Below are positions 52,177-61,426 of a stretch of 64,000 bases of DNA, one piece after another. The stretch is from an uncultured Rhodopila sp. (lineage in GTDB: Bacteria > Pseudomonadota > Alphaproteobacteria > Acetobacterales > Acetobacteraceae), in NCBI GenBank assembly GCA_903932145.1, contig CAIZFE010000111.1, positions 1 to 64,000 on the forward strand, read 5' to 3'. A program made the translations under genes and the position numbers. The stretch's first letter is position 1. Each line of letters begins with the position of its first letter. The notes under the pieces were generated by a model. The model saw nothing but the letters and a program-made list of their open reading frames with translations. It made no database searches and was not told the origin of the DNA.

Positions 52177-53589
52177 TTAAGCCGCCGGGTCGGCATCCGG
52201 TTTGGTCATCTTCCTGAGATCGACAATACGGTTGAAGTCTTCCTCAGTCACAAAACCCAGTTCCAGCGCGGTCTCTTTTAATGTCAGGTCATGCTCGAGT
52301 GCGTGATGGGCGATCTGGGAGGCTTTGTCATAGCCGATCACCGGCGCCAGAGCCGTTACCAGCATCAGCGAGCGTTCGACATACGCCTGTATCCTCGCGA
52401 GGTTCGGCCGCGTGCCCTCAATCAGGTATTTCCGGAAATTCGTACAACCGTCAGTCATGATAGTAATGGAATGTGCGATATTATGGATCATCAGCGGCTT
52501 ATACACGTTCATCTCCAGATATCCGCCCGCACCGCCAAAACCAACCGCCACATCATTGGCCATCACCTGGACCGCGATCATGGTCAGCGCCTCTGCCTGG
52601 GTGGGATTGACCTTGCCGGGCATAATGGAAGATCCGGGTTCGTTTTCCGGTAGTTCCAATTCGGCCAACCCGGCGCGCGGGCCACAAGCCAGCAGACGAA
52701 TGTCGTTGGCGATTTTATACAGCGACACGGCCAACGTTCGAAACGTGCCGGACAACTGGACCAGCGCGTCGTGTGCGCCCTGCACGGTGAATTTGTTCGG
52801 AGCCGTCACGAACGGCAAGCCGGTCAACGCCGCGATTTCCGCTGCCACGGCCTCGGCAAAACCTGCGGCGGCGTTGACCCCCGTGCCAACGGCGGTACCG
52901 CCGAGCGACAAACGAAAGACCTGCTTCAGCGCGTCATCAATGCGCTCCAGGTTGTCGTCCAGCATGCCGACGTAACCCGACCACTCCTGCCCCAAAGTAA
53001 TCGGCGTGGCGTCCTGTAGGTGGGTGCGGCCGATTTTGATGATATCTTTCCAGTCCCTGGCCTTCGCGCCGATGGCGTCGCGCAGCGCGGTGACGGCCGG
53101 CACCAGGCGTCCGATCACATTTGTCAAGGCGGCGATACACATCGCCGACGGAAACGAATCGTTGGACGACTGCGACATGTTGACGTGGTCGTTCGGATGT
53201 ACTGGCGCTTTACTACCGAGCGCGGTGCCGGCGAGTTGGCATGCTCGGTTGGAGATGACCTCGTTGACGTTCATATTGAATTGGGTGCCGCTGCCGGTCA
53301 TCCAGACGTGCAGCGGAAACATATCATGATGCTGACCGGCAAGAATCTCGTCGCACACCCTCACGATCAGGTCACAGGCTGATTTGGGTAATCGGCCACC
53401 TTTGTGGTTGGTAATTGCGGCGGCTTTCTTCAGCACGGCGTAAGCAGTGATCATCTCCCGGGGCATCAGATCCTGGCCGATACTGAAATAGGTCAGCGCG
53501 CGCTGCGTTTGCGCGCCCCACAGTCTATCGGCGGGAACCTCCACGACCCCGAGACTATCGGTCTCCCTACGAACGTCAGTCATTTGCAT
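52177..53589 (-). CDS. fumC: Fumarate hydratase, class II
   Basis: A 470-residue oxygen-stable fumarase that hydrates fumarate to L-malate in the TCA cycle. The signature [13 protein letters not shown] is complete. [33 protein letters not shown] (with SSND for substrate binding) and [20 protein letters not shown] with the catalytic His are present. Its length is typical. GGGGG lies upstream. Aspartase is closely related, but these motifs favour fumarase. Confidence 0.93.
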   Translation of the reverse strand: MQMTDVRRETDSLGVVEVPADRLWGAQTQRALTYFSIGQDLMPREMITAYAVLKKAAAITNHKGGRLPKSACDLIVRVCDEILAGQHHDMFPLHVWMTGSGTQFNMNVNEVISNRACQLAGTALGSKAPVHPNDHVNMSQSSNDSFPSAMCIAALTNVIGRLVPAVTALRDAIGAKARDWKDIIKIGRTHLQDATPITLGQEWSGYVGMLDDNLERIDDALKQVFRLSLGGTAVGTGVNAAAGFAEAVAAEIAALTGLPFVTAPNKFTVQGAHDALVQLSGTFRTLAVSLYKIANDIRLLACGPRAGLAELELPENEPGSSIMPGKVNPTQAEALTMIAVQVMANDVAVGFGGAGGYLEMNVYKPLMIHNIAHSITIMTDGCTNFRKYLIEGTRPNLARIQAYVERSLMLVTALAPVIGYDKASQIAHHALEHDLTLKETALELGFVTEEDFNRIVDLRKMTKPDADPAA

Positions 53590-53648
53590 CGCCCCCTGTC
53601 ACACGTGCATAAGGCTACGATCCGGGTGCGGTTCCAGCCGCGTCGCTG

Positions 53649-55121
53649 TCAACGACGATTGATAGGAATCGCCCGGCGTACCGCCTCCAATGCCCGGACG
53701 CCGTCGCTGGCGTCCACTGCCAGCCAATCGCCGGGGCCGGGATCATTCTCCGCTGATCGCCGCAACACCGAAACGGTGGCATCCGAGGCATCGCCCTTGC
53801 GAGTACTGATGCGCTGTTCCAACACCGCCAGCGGCGCCTTTAGCCAAACCCCCAGGAAGGGCACTCCGATCTGCCGCGCCATGTCCGCCAAATCAAGCCG
53901 AACCGCCGGGTCCAGAAACGTTGCATCCACGATCACGGCGTGACCCGATTCCGCGGCCAGGCGTGCCTGTTCAATCACCGCTCGGTTGGTCGCCGTGTTG
54001 GCTTCTGGTGTATAGGCATTCTGTCCAAGGCGATCCTCGGGCCCAACACCGAACAGCCGTTTGCGCGTCTCATCGCTGCGTACGATCAGCGCGCCCGGCG
54101 CAGCGCCCAGTTCCGGACCCAGAGCTCGGGCCAGGGTGGATTTCCCGGTCCCCTGTAGTCCGCCGATAGCAATGACCACGGGCGGGGCGGGATCGAGATA
54201 GTCGCGCGCCGCTACGAAATAGGGCGAGACATCCTGACTCGTCGCCTTCAGCACATGCGCCCGTATCATCGCCCGCTGAGACAGGAATACCGGCAAGCCC
54301 CGCATCGCGATGTCACCGGTGCGCGCGACATAGCGGTTCATCACGCGGTTGGCGGCGCCGCGTCCGACCCGGCAATCCAGGTCCATCAGCAGGAACGCGA
54401 GATCGTAGCCGACATCGATCGTGGCGAGGTCCTCGTCAAACTCCAGCGCGTCGAACGGGACGGGTTTACCGTGCCAAAGGCACAGATTGCCCAAATGCAG
54501 GTCGCCGTGGCAGCGTCGCACGCAGCCTCGTGTCGATCGTTCGGCCAGCCATTCACGACGGCTTTCGATCGCGGTGTGCATCGTCTTCTGCCATGCGGCC
54601 ACGTCCGACGCGGGCAGTCCGGCGGCTATGGCCGAACGCACATTCCCGTCGGTGATGCGTACCAGGGCCGCTGGGCTGTCCCGGTTCGCCACGGGCGGCA
54701 ATCGGGCATGGTAGGCGGCGACGCAATCGCCCAGATCGTCGAGCAGCCGGGGCGTCAACGCGTTTCGGACGGCTATCACATCCAGGAAATCATCACCGGG
54801 AACCGGCGCCATGCGCAGGACCCAGTCAATGACGTTCTCTTCGCCGAAGCCGAGGCTACCGTCAGAGCGGCGTGAGACAGCAACGACGTCGCGATAGATC
54901 TCGGGCGCCGCCGGCTTGTTGATCTCAAGTTCGCGCCGCAGGAAATGTTCGCGCGCATCCAGCGTTGAAAAATCCAGGAACGGCATCCGCACCGCCTTCT
55001 TGAGCTTCCAGACGGTGTCGGCACCAATAAACACGGCCGAGATGTGGGTTTCCGTGGGCGGCCGGCCGGCCAGATCCGCCAGAAAATGGGCCACCGCGTG
55101 TTGCTCCGGCGGGATGGTCAT
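53649..55121 (-). CDS. APH-type kinase fused to a P-loop kinase/ATPase
   Basis: A 490-residue two-domain protein. Residues 1-315 resemble aminoglycoside-phosphotransferase-type kinases, with HGDLHLGNLCLW as the Brenner motif and FDALEFDEDLATIDVGYDLAFLLMDLD as the metal site. Residues 318-490 form a P-loop kinase with Walker A GGLQGTGKST and VIVDATFLDPAVR. This fusion is widespread and usually annotated as bifunctional aminoglycoside phosphotransferase/ATP-binding protein; its true substrate is unknown. It follows fumC on the same strand, as a separate unit. Confidence 0.85.
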   Translation of the reverse strand: MTIPPEQHAVAHFLADLAGRPPTETHISAVFIGADTVWKLKKAVRMPFLDFSTLDAREHFLRRELEINKPAAPEIYRDVVAVSRRSDGSLGFGEENVIDWVLRMAPVPGDDFLDVIAVRNALTPRLLDDLGDCVAAYHARLPPVANRDSPAALVRITDGNVRSAIAAGLPASDVAAWQKTMHTAIESRREWLAERSTRGCVRRCHGDLHLGNLCLWHGKPVPFDALEFDEDLATIDVGYDLAFLLMDLDCRVGRGAANRVMNRYVARTGDIAMRGLPVFLSQRAMIRAHVLKATSQDVSPYFVAARDYLDPAPPVVIAIGGLQGTGKSTLARALGPELGAAPGALIVRSDETRKRLFGVGPEDRLGQNAYTPEANTATNRAVIEQARLAAESGHAVIVDATFLDPAVRLDLADMARQIGVPFLGVWLKAPLAVLEQRISTRKGDASDATVSVLRRSAENDPGPGDWLAVDASDGVRALEAVRRAIPINRR

Positions 55122-55422
55122 GCTGTTGGATTTTTCGGCGTGCTGGCGGTGGAAACGATCATCGCGCGGCGCTGTGTCGGCATGGTCCCGACAAATTGCC
55201 GGTCAATGTCCGTAGTGTCGGCGAACATGCGGCTGATACGTCCGACCATTCCAGAAAGCCTCGATTTGTGAAGCCGGAGCATAACGCTTTGCCCCGAACC
55301 CGTCAGGGTGCGCCAGGATATCTGAACGCGGGAGCACCCCGCACAATAATCACGCAATCTTCGTATGGTCGTCTCGGCCATCGTTTATCTTTGGCTCCCT
55401 CGAAGAGCGAAGGTCAGACGAG
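55122..55422. other. Intergenic region, no supported gene
   Basis: 301 bases between divergent genes. A minus-strand frame of 87 codons covers 55118-55381 and overlaps the kinase start; it has no recognisable features. Nothing else is visible. Confidence 0.4.
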
Positions 55423-57101
55423 ATGCAGCAGGAAGACACCAACCCGACCCGTCGTACCGTGTTGTCCGGGGCGGCCGCACTGGCGCTCACTGCATCCGTC
55501 ACCAGCCCGTCCCGCGCCCAAACAGTGGCCGCAACGCCGGCAGATTCGATCGCGCGCGGATTGGTGTTCGATGCCGGCAGCAACCCGCGCGCCGGGGTCG
55601 CCGGCGTCATGGTGTCCAACGGCCTGGACGTGATGAAGACCGGTTTGGACGGAAACTGGTCGCTGCCGGTACGGGACGGAGACTCGGTGTTCGTGATCAA
55701 CCGGCGGGCTGGGCGCTGCCGGTCGATGCGGCAACCAATCTGCCTCACTTCGCCTATGTGCATGCGCCGGCCGGTTCCCCCGACCTCGGGTTCCGCTTCG
55801 CCGGGATGCCGCCGACCGGCGCCTTGCCCGCCAGTATCGATTTCGGTTTGCACCGCAAGGATGAACCGGCGCGATTCGACGCGGTGTTGTTCACCGATCT
55901 ACAGCCGGAAAGCCTGAATGAGGTCGGCTACATCCGCGACGATGTCGTCTCAATGGTGGATGCGTCGCACGCGGCGTTCGGCATCACCCATTGCGACATC
56001 ATGTTCGACGACCTGTCCTATTACCCCCGCTACAACCGGATCGTCGGCACCTTCGGGCTGCCCTGGTTCAATTGTCGCGGCAACCACGACATGAACCTGG
56101 AGGCCCCCGACAACACTCACGCGGCCGAAACCTTCAAGCGGGTGTTCGGCGCTCGCTGGCATGCGTTCCGGCACGGCGGTGCGACGTTCATCCTGTTGGA
56201 CAACGTGGATTACCTCGGCACCGACCCGTCGAAACCGAACGGTTTCGGCAAATACCGGGGTTTTTCGGCGACCGCCAGTTGGGTTTCGTCCGCAACGTGC
56301 TGGCGAACGTCCCGACCGACAGCCTGGTGGTGATCAGTTTCCACATTCCGCTGAAGACGCTGGCGGCCACCGACGCGGCCAACAACACGGTCGATATGCA
56401 GGCGTTTCTCAGCGCGATCGGCACCCATACCAACACGGTCAGCTTCTGCGGAGATGCATACGAACGAGCATTGGTATTTCTCAGCCGCCGACGGCTATGC
56501 TGGAGGTACCCATCACCACCACATTCTGGCGGCAGTGTCGGGAAGCGGGTGGTCCGGCCCGTTCGACGCCTGCGGCATTCCGATGGCGATGCAGTCCGAT
56601 GGCTCCCCCAACGGCTTCCACATCCTGTCGGTCGATGGCGGATCCTACACGACAACGCTGGTGCCGGCGCACGATCCGGCGCGCGGCCAGATGCGGGTGA
56701 TGCTGGACAGTCAGGTGCATGGGCCGGACAAAGATGTCATCCGCGACTACCATCCCGGCGCCCTGCTGTCCGGACCGATCGCCGCCGACGCCGTGCCATC
56801 GACCCGCCTGTTGGTGAATTTTTTCGACGGCGGCCCTCGCTCGAAAATCGAGGTCTCGGTCGGTGGCCGGCCTTACAGCCCATTGGCAAAAATCGAGCGG
56901 CTGGATCCGTTCGTGGTGGAAGTTTACGCCCGCAATCCCGACACTAAGAAGTCCTGGGTTTAAGCAGGTAAGTCGAGCCACGTCTGGCAGGGCAGCCTAC
57001 CGTCCGACCTGCCGACCGGAACCCACCGTGTGGCGGTGCGGGCCACAGACGAATACGGGCGCGTCCATGCCGCATCAATGGTGTTGGAAGTCACCTGCTA
57101 G
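55423..57101 (+). pseudogene. Calcineurin-like metallophosphoesterase with three frameshifts and a stop
   Basis: Starts with a Tat-like signal (TRRTVLSGAAALALTASVTS) and a CarboxypepD_reg-like domain. The frame then shifts near 55700 (one base missing: IKPAGWALPVD is restored by adding one base), near 56255-56265 (in the homopolymer GGGGTTTTT), and near 56451 (in the GHxH metal motif, where SFCG is followed by MHTNEHWYF). A TAA at 56961-56963 interrupts the C-terminal domain, which continues in frame to TAG at 57099-57101. Metal-binding motifs DIMFDDL, CRGNHD are otherwise readable. The parts between the lesions keep protein-like sequence, so decay is recent or these are sequencing errors. 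Confidence 0.8.
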
Positions 57102-57107
57102 AGCGCC

Positions 57108-58154
57108 TCAGTGGTCCACAGCCGCCTCGCCACCGCGCGCCCACTCGTTGACCAGAGTGTAGCCAATACCCAACAGCACCGGTCCCAGGAAGATTCCGAG
57201 CAGTCCGAAGGCCAAGGCGCCGCCGAGCACGCCCAGCACCGTCAACAGGAACGGTAACTGCGCGCCACGCGAGATGAACCACGGCCGGATCAGGCTGTCG
57301 GCGCCGGTGATCGCGCCACCGCCATAGACCGCGAGGAAGATTCCCCAGCCGAGGTGGCCGGTGCCCAAGAGCCACAAGGTGGCCGGTATCCAGACGATGG
57401 GTGCGCCGACCGGCAGCACCGACAGCACACCGGCGATACCACCCAGCAGCACCGGCCGGGGCACTCCCGACAGCCACAATCCGAACGCGGTCAGGATACC
57501 CTGCACCACCGCCGTGCCCAGAATGCCGTAAACCACGCCCCGAACCGTCGCGCCGGTCACCGTGATCAACCGGTCGGCCTGTAGGCCCGCGATGCGGTGC
57601 AGCAGCAGGCGCAGGCGATCGGCGATAGGCTCGCCATACACATAGAAGAAAAAGGCGGCGAACAACGACAGCAGGAACATCAGCACGCCATTGGCGATGC
57701 CCAGCAGCAGGCCGAGACCGTTTTCGACCACAATGCCGAAATAGGGGCGCAATGCCTCCAGCATCACACTGATATCGGCCGCCCAGCGGTTCCACAGGTC
57801 GCCCAGGGTGTTGCCGATCAGAGGGATATCGAACACCCATGGCGGCGAATCCGGCAGGCCGGCGCGCAGCCCATCCATGATGACATGCCGGAGTTGCGAC
57901 ACATCGTCGGCACTGCCCGGGGCTGCGACCCCGATCGGCAGCACCAGGACGATCGCGGTCAACGCTACCATCAGCAGTGAAGCCGAAACGCGGGGCAGCC
58001 GCAGGTGCTGGCGGAGCCATTCGTAAACGGGCCAGGTCGTGTAAACCAGGATGCCGGCCCACAGCAGGGCCGAGAGGAACGGGTACAGCACCAGCACGCA
58101 GCCGATCGCCACCCCTCCCAGCAGCAGGCCCATCAGTATCCGTTCCGCGATCAT
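57108..58154 (-). CDS. AI-2E-family transporter
   Basis: A 348-residue integral membrane protein of the AI-2 exporter superfamily (YdiK/TqsA-like). It has an N-terminal helix pair (LLLGGVAIGCVLVLYPFLSALLWAGILVYTTWPVY), a central hydrophilic region, and the family motif GVRGVVYGILGTAVVQGILTAFGLWLSGVPRPVLLGGIAGVLSVLPVGAPIVW. The real substrate is rarely AI-2. The ATG at 58154 begins MIAERILMGLLLGG, preceded by TGGAG; the 60 residues upstream in frame are Arg/Ala-rich and not plausible. It converges on the pseudogene. Confidence 0.88.
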   Translation of the reverse strand: MIAERILMGLLLGGVAIGCVLVLYPFLSALLWAGILVYTTWPVYEWLRQHLRLPRVSASLLMVALTAIVLVLPIGVAAPGSADDVSQLRHVIMDGLRAGLPDSPPWVFDIPLIGNTLGDLWNRWAADISVMLEALRPYFGIVVENGLGLLLGIANGVLMFLLSLFAAFFFYVYGEPIADRLRLLLHRIAGLQADRLITVTGATVRGVVYGILGTAVVQGILTAFGLWLSGVPRPVLLGGIAGVLSVLPVGAPIVWIPATLWLLGTGHLGWGIFLAVYGGGAITGADSLIRPWFISRGAQLPFLLTVLGVLGGALAFGLLGIFLGPVLLGIGYTLVNEWARGGEAAVDH

Positions 58155-58369
58155 GCCGCTCCATTCGCGATTTCTCGCATATCCGGCGGTTGCCACCCCT
58201 GGCCAAGCCCATCGCCCGGCTGTAGCGTCCGCCCCCGCTGATGTCAGTCGTTGCGTGTTTCGGGCGGCCAGACAAGGGGGCGCCGTTTTATCGCCGCTCC
58301 CGGCCATTGCCGTCCGCCGTCGCCGCCCGCGCATGCCAACGCAGAACCAGTGGGAGAAGGAAGTCCGTC

Positions 58370-59149
58370 ATGCCGCGTTTAGCTGCCAACCTGTCGATGA
58401 TGTTCAACGAGGTGCCGTTCCTGGACCGCTTCGCCGCCGCCCGCCGCGCCGGCTTCGAGGGTGTGGAGTTTCTGTTCCCGTATGAATTTCCCGCGGCGGT
58501 GCTGCGGGAACGCCTCAGCGCCGAGGGCCTGACCCAGGTCCTGTTCAACATGCCTCCCGGCGACTGGGCCAACGGCGAGCGCGGGATGTCCAGCATTCCC
58601 GGCCGTCAGGCGGATTTCCGCGAGTCGGTCAAAAAGGCGCTGGACTACGCCGCTGTGCTTGACTGCCGGCAGATCCACTGCATGGCCGGAATCGTGCCGG
58701 CGGGCGTGTCGCTGACCACCGCGACGGCGGTGTATGCCGCGAATCTGGCCTGGGCCGCCGAACAGACGCTGGCAGCGGGGGTGCGGATCGTGATCGAGCC
58801 GATCAACCATCGCGACATGCCGGGCTATTTCCTGAATACCCAGGCACAGGGCGCCGCCATCGTCGAAGCGATCGGCCGTGATCGGCTCGGCCTTCAGTTC
58901 GACGTGTATCATGTGCAGACCACCGAGGGCGACATCACCAAGCGCATGGAACAGTTCATGCCGCTGATCACCCACATGCAGATCGCCGACGTGCCCGCCA
59001 GGAACGAGCCGGGGACCGGCGAAATCGGCTGGCGCTACGTCTTCCGCCGCATGGACGAGCTTGGCTACACGGGCTGGGTCGGCTGTGAGTACCGCCCGGC
59101 CGGTGATACCGTCGCCGGGCTGAACTGGCGGGAACGGTTCGACGTCTGA
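58370..59149 (+). CDS. hyi: Hydroxypyruvate isomerase
   Basis: A 259-residue TIM-barrel isomerase interconverting hydroxypyruvate and tartronate semialdehyde. It begins LAANLSMMFNEVPFLDRFAAARRAGFEGVEFLFPYEFP, as in Hyi, with the metal residues in VIEPINHRDMPGYFLNT, LQFDVYHVQ and HMQIADVPARNEPGTGEI, and the C-terminal VGCEYRPA. GGGAGAAGGAAG lies upstream. With the next gene it forms the glyoxylate/tartronate-semialdehyde branch. Confidence 0.92.
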   Translation: MPRLAANLSMMFNEVPFLDRFAAARRAGFEGVEFLFPYEFPAAVLRERLSAEGLTQVLFNMPPGDWANGERGMSSIPGRQADFRESVKKALDYAAVLDCRQIHCMAGIVPAGVSLTTATAVYAANLAWAAEQTLAAGVRIVIEPINHRDMPGYFLNTQAQGAAIVEAIGRDRLGLQFDVYHVQTTEGDITKRMEQFMPLITHMQIADVPARNEPGTGEIGWRYVFRRMDELGYTGWVGCEYRPAGDTVAGLNWRERFDV

Positions 59150-59174
59150 GGCACTTCGCCCACCGCAGTACCAC

Positions 59175-59207
59175 CGTCATGGCGGGCGAAGGCCCGCCAT
59201 TCACGCC
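59175..59207. repeat. Single REP-like palindrome between hyi and glxR
   Basis: CGTCATGGCGGGCGAAGG followed by CCCGCCATTCACGCC; stem GGCGGGC/GCCCGCC. It lies inside the intergenic space of a probable operon. Confidence 0.75.
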
Positions 59208-59260
59208 TCCTCCGGCTGGACGCAACCCACACCTGATCACCCTCTAACGGAGCAAACGAC

Positions 59261-60148
59261 ATGAAGATCGGATTTATCGGCCTGGGCATCATGGGCCGCC
59301 CGATGGCGATGAACCTCAAGAACGCCGGCCACGACCTGATCGTGCCAGAGCGGTCCAGCCTGACCGATGAAATCCGCGCCGCCGCCACGGTGGTCGCGAC
59401 CCCAAGGGACGTCGCCGCCGCCGCCGAAGTCGTGATCCTGATGGTTCCCGACACCCCCGACGTCGAAGCCGTCCTGTTCGGCAAGGACGGCGCGGCCGAG
59501 GGTCTGCGGGCCGGCACGCTGGTGATCGACATGTCCTCGATCAGCCCGATCGAGACCAAGGACTATGCGAAACGGATCAACGCGCTGGGCTGCGCCTATC
59601 TGGACGCCCCGGTTTCGGGCGGCGAGGTCGGCGCCAAGGCCGCCAGTCTGACCATCATGGTCGGCGGCCCTGACGATGCCTTCGCGGTGGCCAAGCCACT
59701 GTTCGACCTGCTGGGCAAAAACATCACCCATGTCGGGTCCGAACCCGGTGCCGGTCAGGTTTGCAAAGTGGCGAATCAGATCATCGTCGCGCTGAACATC
59801 CAGGCCGTGTCAGAGGCACTGGTGTTCGCCTCCAAGGCCGGCGCCGATCCCGCCAAGGTCCGTCAGGCGCTGATGGGCGGATTCGCGTCCTCCCGCATCC
59901 TGGAAGTCCATGCCGAACGCATGCTCAACGGCACGTTCAATCCCGGCTTCAAGATCAAGCTGCACCAGAAAGACCTGAACCTGGCGCTGTCTTCCGCCAA
60001 GGCACTCAATCTTTCGCTGCCCAACACGGCCATTGCGCAGCAGATGTTCGCATCCTGCATTGCGCATGGCGGGGCGGAGTTGGATCACTCGGCGCTGATC
60101 CTGGCGATTGAAGGCATGGCAGCGCACAGCATTCGCGAAAAGAGCTGA
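59261..60148 (+). CDS. glxR: 2-Hydroxy-3-oxopropionate (tartronate semialdehyde) reductase
   Basis: A 295-residue beta-hydroxyacid dehydrogenase (GarR/GlxR). The NAD-binding motif is KIGFIGLGIMGRPMAMNL, the substrate motif DAPVSGGEVGAKAASLTIMVGG, and the catalytic Lys lies in GAGQVCKVANQIIVALN. It reduces tartronate semialdehyde to glycerate. It follows hyi; glyoxylate carboligase (gcl), which usually accompanies the pair, is not in this window. GlxR and GarR cannot be separated by sequence alone, but the hyi neighbour favours GlxR. Confidence 0.92.
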   Translation: MKIGFIGLGIMGRPMAMNLKNAGHDLIVPERSSLTDEIRAAATVVATPRDVAAAAEVVILMVPDTPDVEAVLFGKDGAAEGLRAGTLVIDMSSISPIETKDYAKRINALGCAYLDAPVSGGEVGAKAASLTIMVGGPDDAFAVAKPLFDLLGKNITHVGSEPGAGQVCKVANQIIVALNIQAVSEALVFASKAGADPAKVRQALMGGFASSRILEVHAERMLNGTFNPGFKIKLHQKDLNLALSSAKALNLSLPNTAIAQQMFASCIAHGGAELDHSALILAIEGMAAHSIREKS

Positions 60149-60357
60149 TCACCATAAATGAGGCGAAACGAGTCGCACCGTATGAAAGGGGATTGAGTTT
60201 TGGTGCGCGCCCGCCATAAACTGCGCACCACGCGCGAATTCTGAGACGACTCCGACCGGGGATTGTATGATTTCCGGGTGGCCGTCGTCTCGATTTCCCG
60301 CTAAGGGGCGATCTATCAGGTAGTTACTCGTTTGAGTTGCGTAGGGGCGGGCATTCG

Positions 60358-61251
60358 ATGTCGATGCGTTTTACTGAGATCGGACAACAACTTAGGGCCT
60401 TTCGCCTCGAGTCGGGCCTGCGCGCCGAGGAGATCGCCGCGCGCCTTGGCGTGTCTCGCGCCGCGCTGTATCGCTACGAAAAAGGCGAGGTCATCAAGCT
60501 CGACACCATCAAGCGCCTCGCCGAACTTCTGAAGATCTCACCGTTGTCCCTGCTCGGCATCGGGGTTGAGTACTACAACCGCCCGATCGGCTACTTTGAG
60601 CGGGTACGGCAGATCGAGGAAACCGCCGACCAGGTCCTCCAGTTAGCCGGGCCGCTGTGCTATCTGACTACGTCAGACGCGTACGATAACGCCCTTGCCG
60701 ATGCGTTCGAGGAATCCGCCGATCAGGCCGGCGCCGAACGGATGGCGATGCGCAGCACGGCCGAACAGGTTCTGGGCATTCTCGCCGCTCGGAAGCGCAT
60801 GTATGCGATGCGGCGTCCCAGCATCATCGCCATGGTGTCGCTGCCGGCGGTGCAGCGCCTGATCGAGGTGGGCATTGTCAGCGGATCGCCGAATATGTCC
60901 GAACGCGTCCGGCGGACGTGCCGCGATGTGGCGATGCAAGAGGTCGCGAACATCGCCACGCTGATGGAAACCGAACCCATGGGTCTGCAATTCGGCCTGC
61001 TGGCGGGGTCGCCCCCCAGTTCGTCGTTTGAGATTTTTCGCGCCCGCGACCGGGTCAACCTGGGTATCAACCCGTTCCGCACCGATACGCATCCGGGCGC
61101 GCAGACCGGTGTCGCAATGATCACCGGTGCCGACGAAGCCATCGCCGCGCATCAGCGCGTGGCCGAGGCCAGTTGGCGCGAGGCGATCAAGGGACCCGCG
61201 GGCGCCGCCAGGTTGCGCCAGATGCTGAATGCAACGTCGGCGTTCGCTTAG
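60358..61251 (+). CDS. XRE-family helix-turn-helix regulator with a conserved C-terminal domain
   Basis: A 297-residue regulator. Residues about 5-60 form a Cro/C1-type HTH (IGQQLRAFRLESGLRAEEIAARLGVSRAALYRYEKGEV). The remaining 230 residues are not a known sensor domain to me; they contain SSSFEIFRARDRVNLGINPFRTDTHPG, which looks like a conserved ligand- or partner-binding loop. I choose the ATG behind GGGGCGG; a TTG seven codons earlier is possible. It is followed by a terminator, and upstream of it is a 209-base promoter region after glxR. It may control hyi/glxR but nothing shows that directly. Confidence 0.85.
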   Translation: MSMRFTEIGQQLRAFRLESGLRAEEIAARLGVSRAALYRYEKGEVIKLDTIKRLAELLKISPLSLLGIGVEYYNRPIGYFERVRQIEETADQVLQLAGPLCYLTTSDAYDNALADAFEESADQAGAERMAMRSTAEQVLGILAARKRMYAMRRPSIIAMVSLPAVQRLIEVGIVSGSPNMSERVRRTCRDVAMQEVANIATLMETEPMGLQFGLLAGSPPSSSFEIFRARDRVNLGINPFRTDTHPGAQTGVAMITGADEAIAAHQRVAEASWREAIKGPAGAARLRQMLNATSAFA

Positions 61252-61373
61252 AACGCCTTCACCCTGACGGACAGCGAATCGCTGTATCGTCACGGCTCGA
61301 CCCTACCCGCCGTCGTTCGCAACGACCCGGCGCGCAAGCGTATGTGATGTCCGGAGCCTGCGAATAGGTTTTC

Positions 61374-61405
61374 AAAAAACCATAGATCCTGTCTATGGTT
61401 TTTTT
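61374..61405. terminator. Rho-independent terminator after the XRE gene
   Basis: AAAAAACCATAGA pairs with TCTATGGTTTTTT around a five-base loop (61387-61391), followed by more T. The A-run and T-run make it bidirectional. It lies 22 bases before the ATG of the large kinase gene, so that gene's promoter must be inside this gap or transcription reads through. Confidence 0.88.
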
Positions 61406-61426
61406 GGAATCATTGCAGGTTGGCGC

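Noticed and set aside
55118-55381. 87-codon minus-strand frame upstream of the APH-kinase fusion
   Set aside because: No ribosome site or recognisable motif, and it overlaps the kinase start.
57091-58275. 394-codon minus-strand frame overlapping the AI-2E-type gene
   Set aside because: Shifted frame of the same strand; the other frame has the hydrophobic helices and family motifs.
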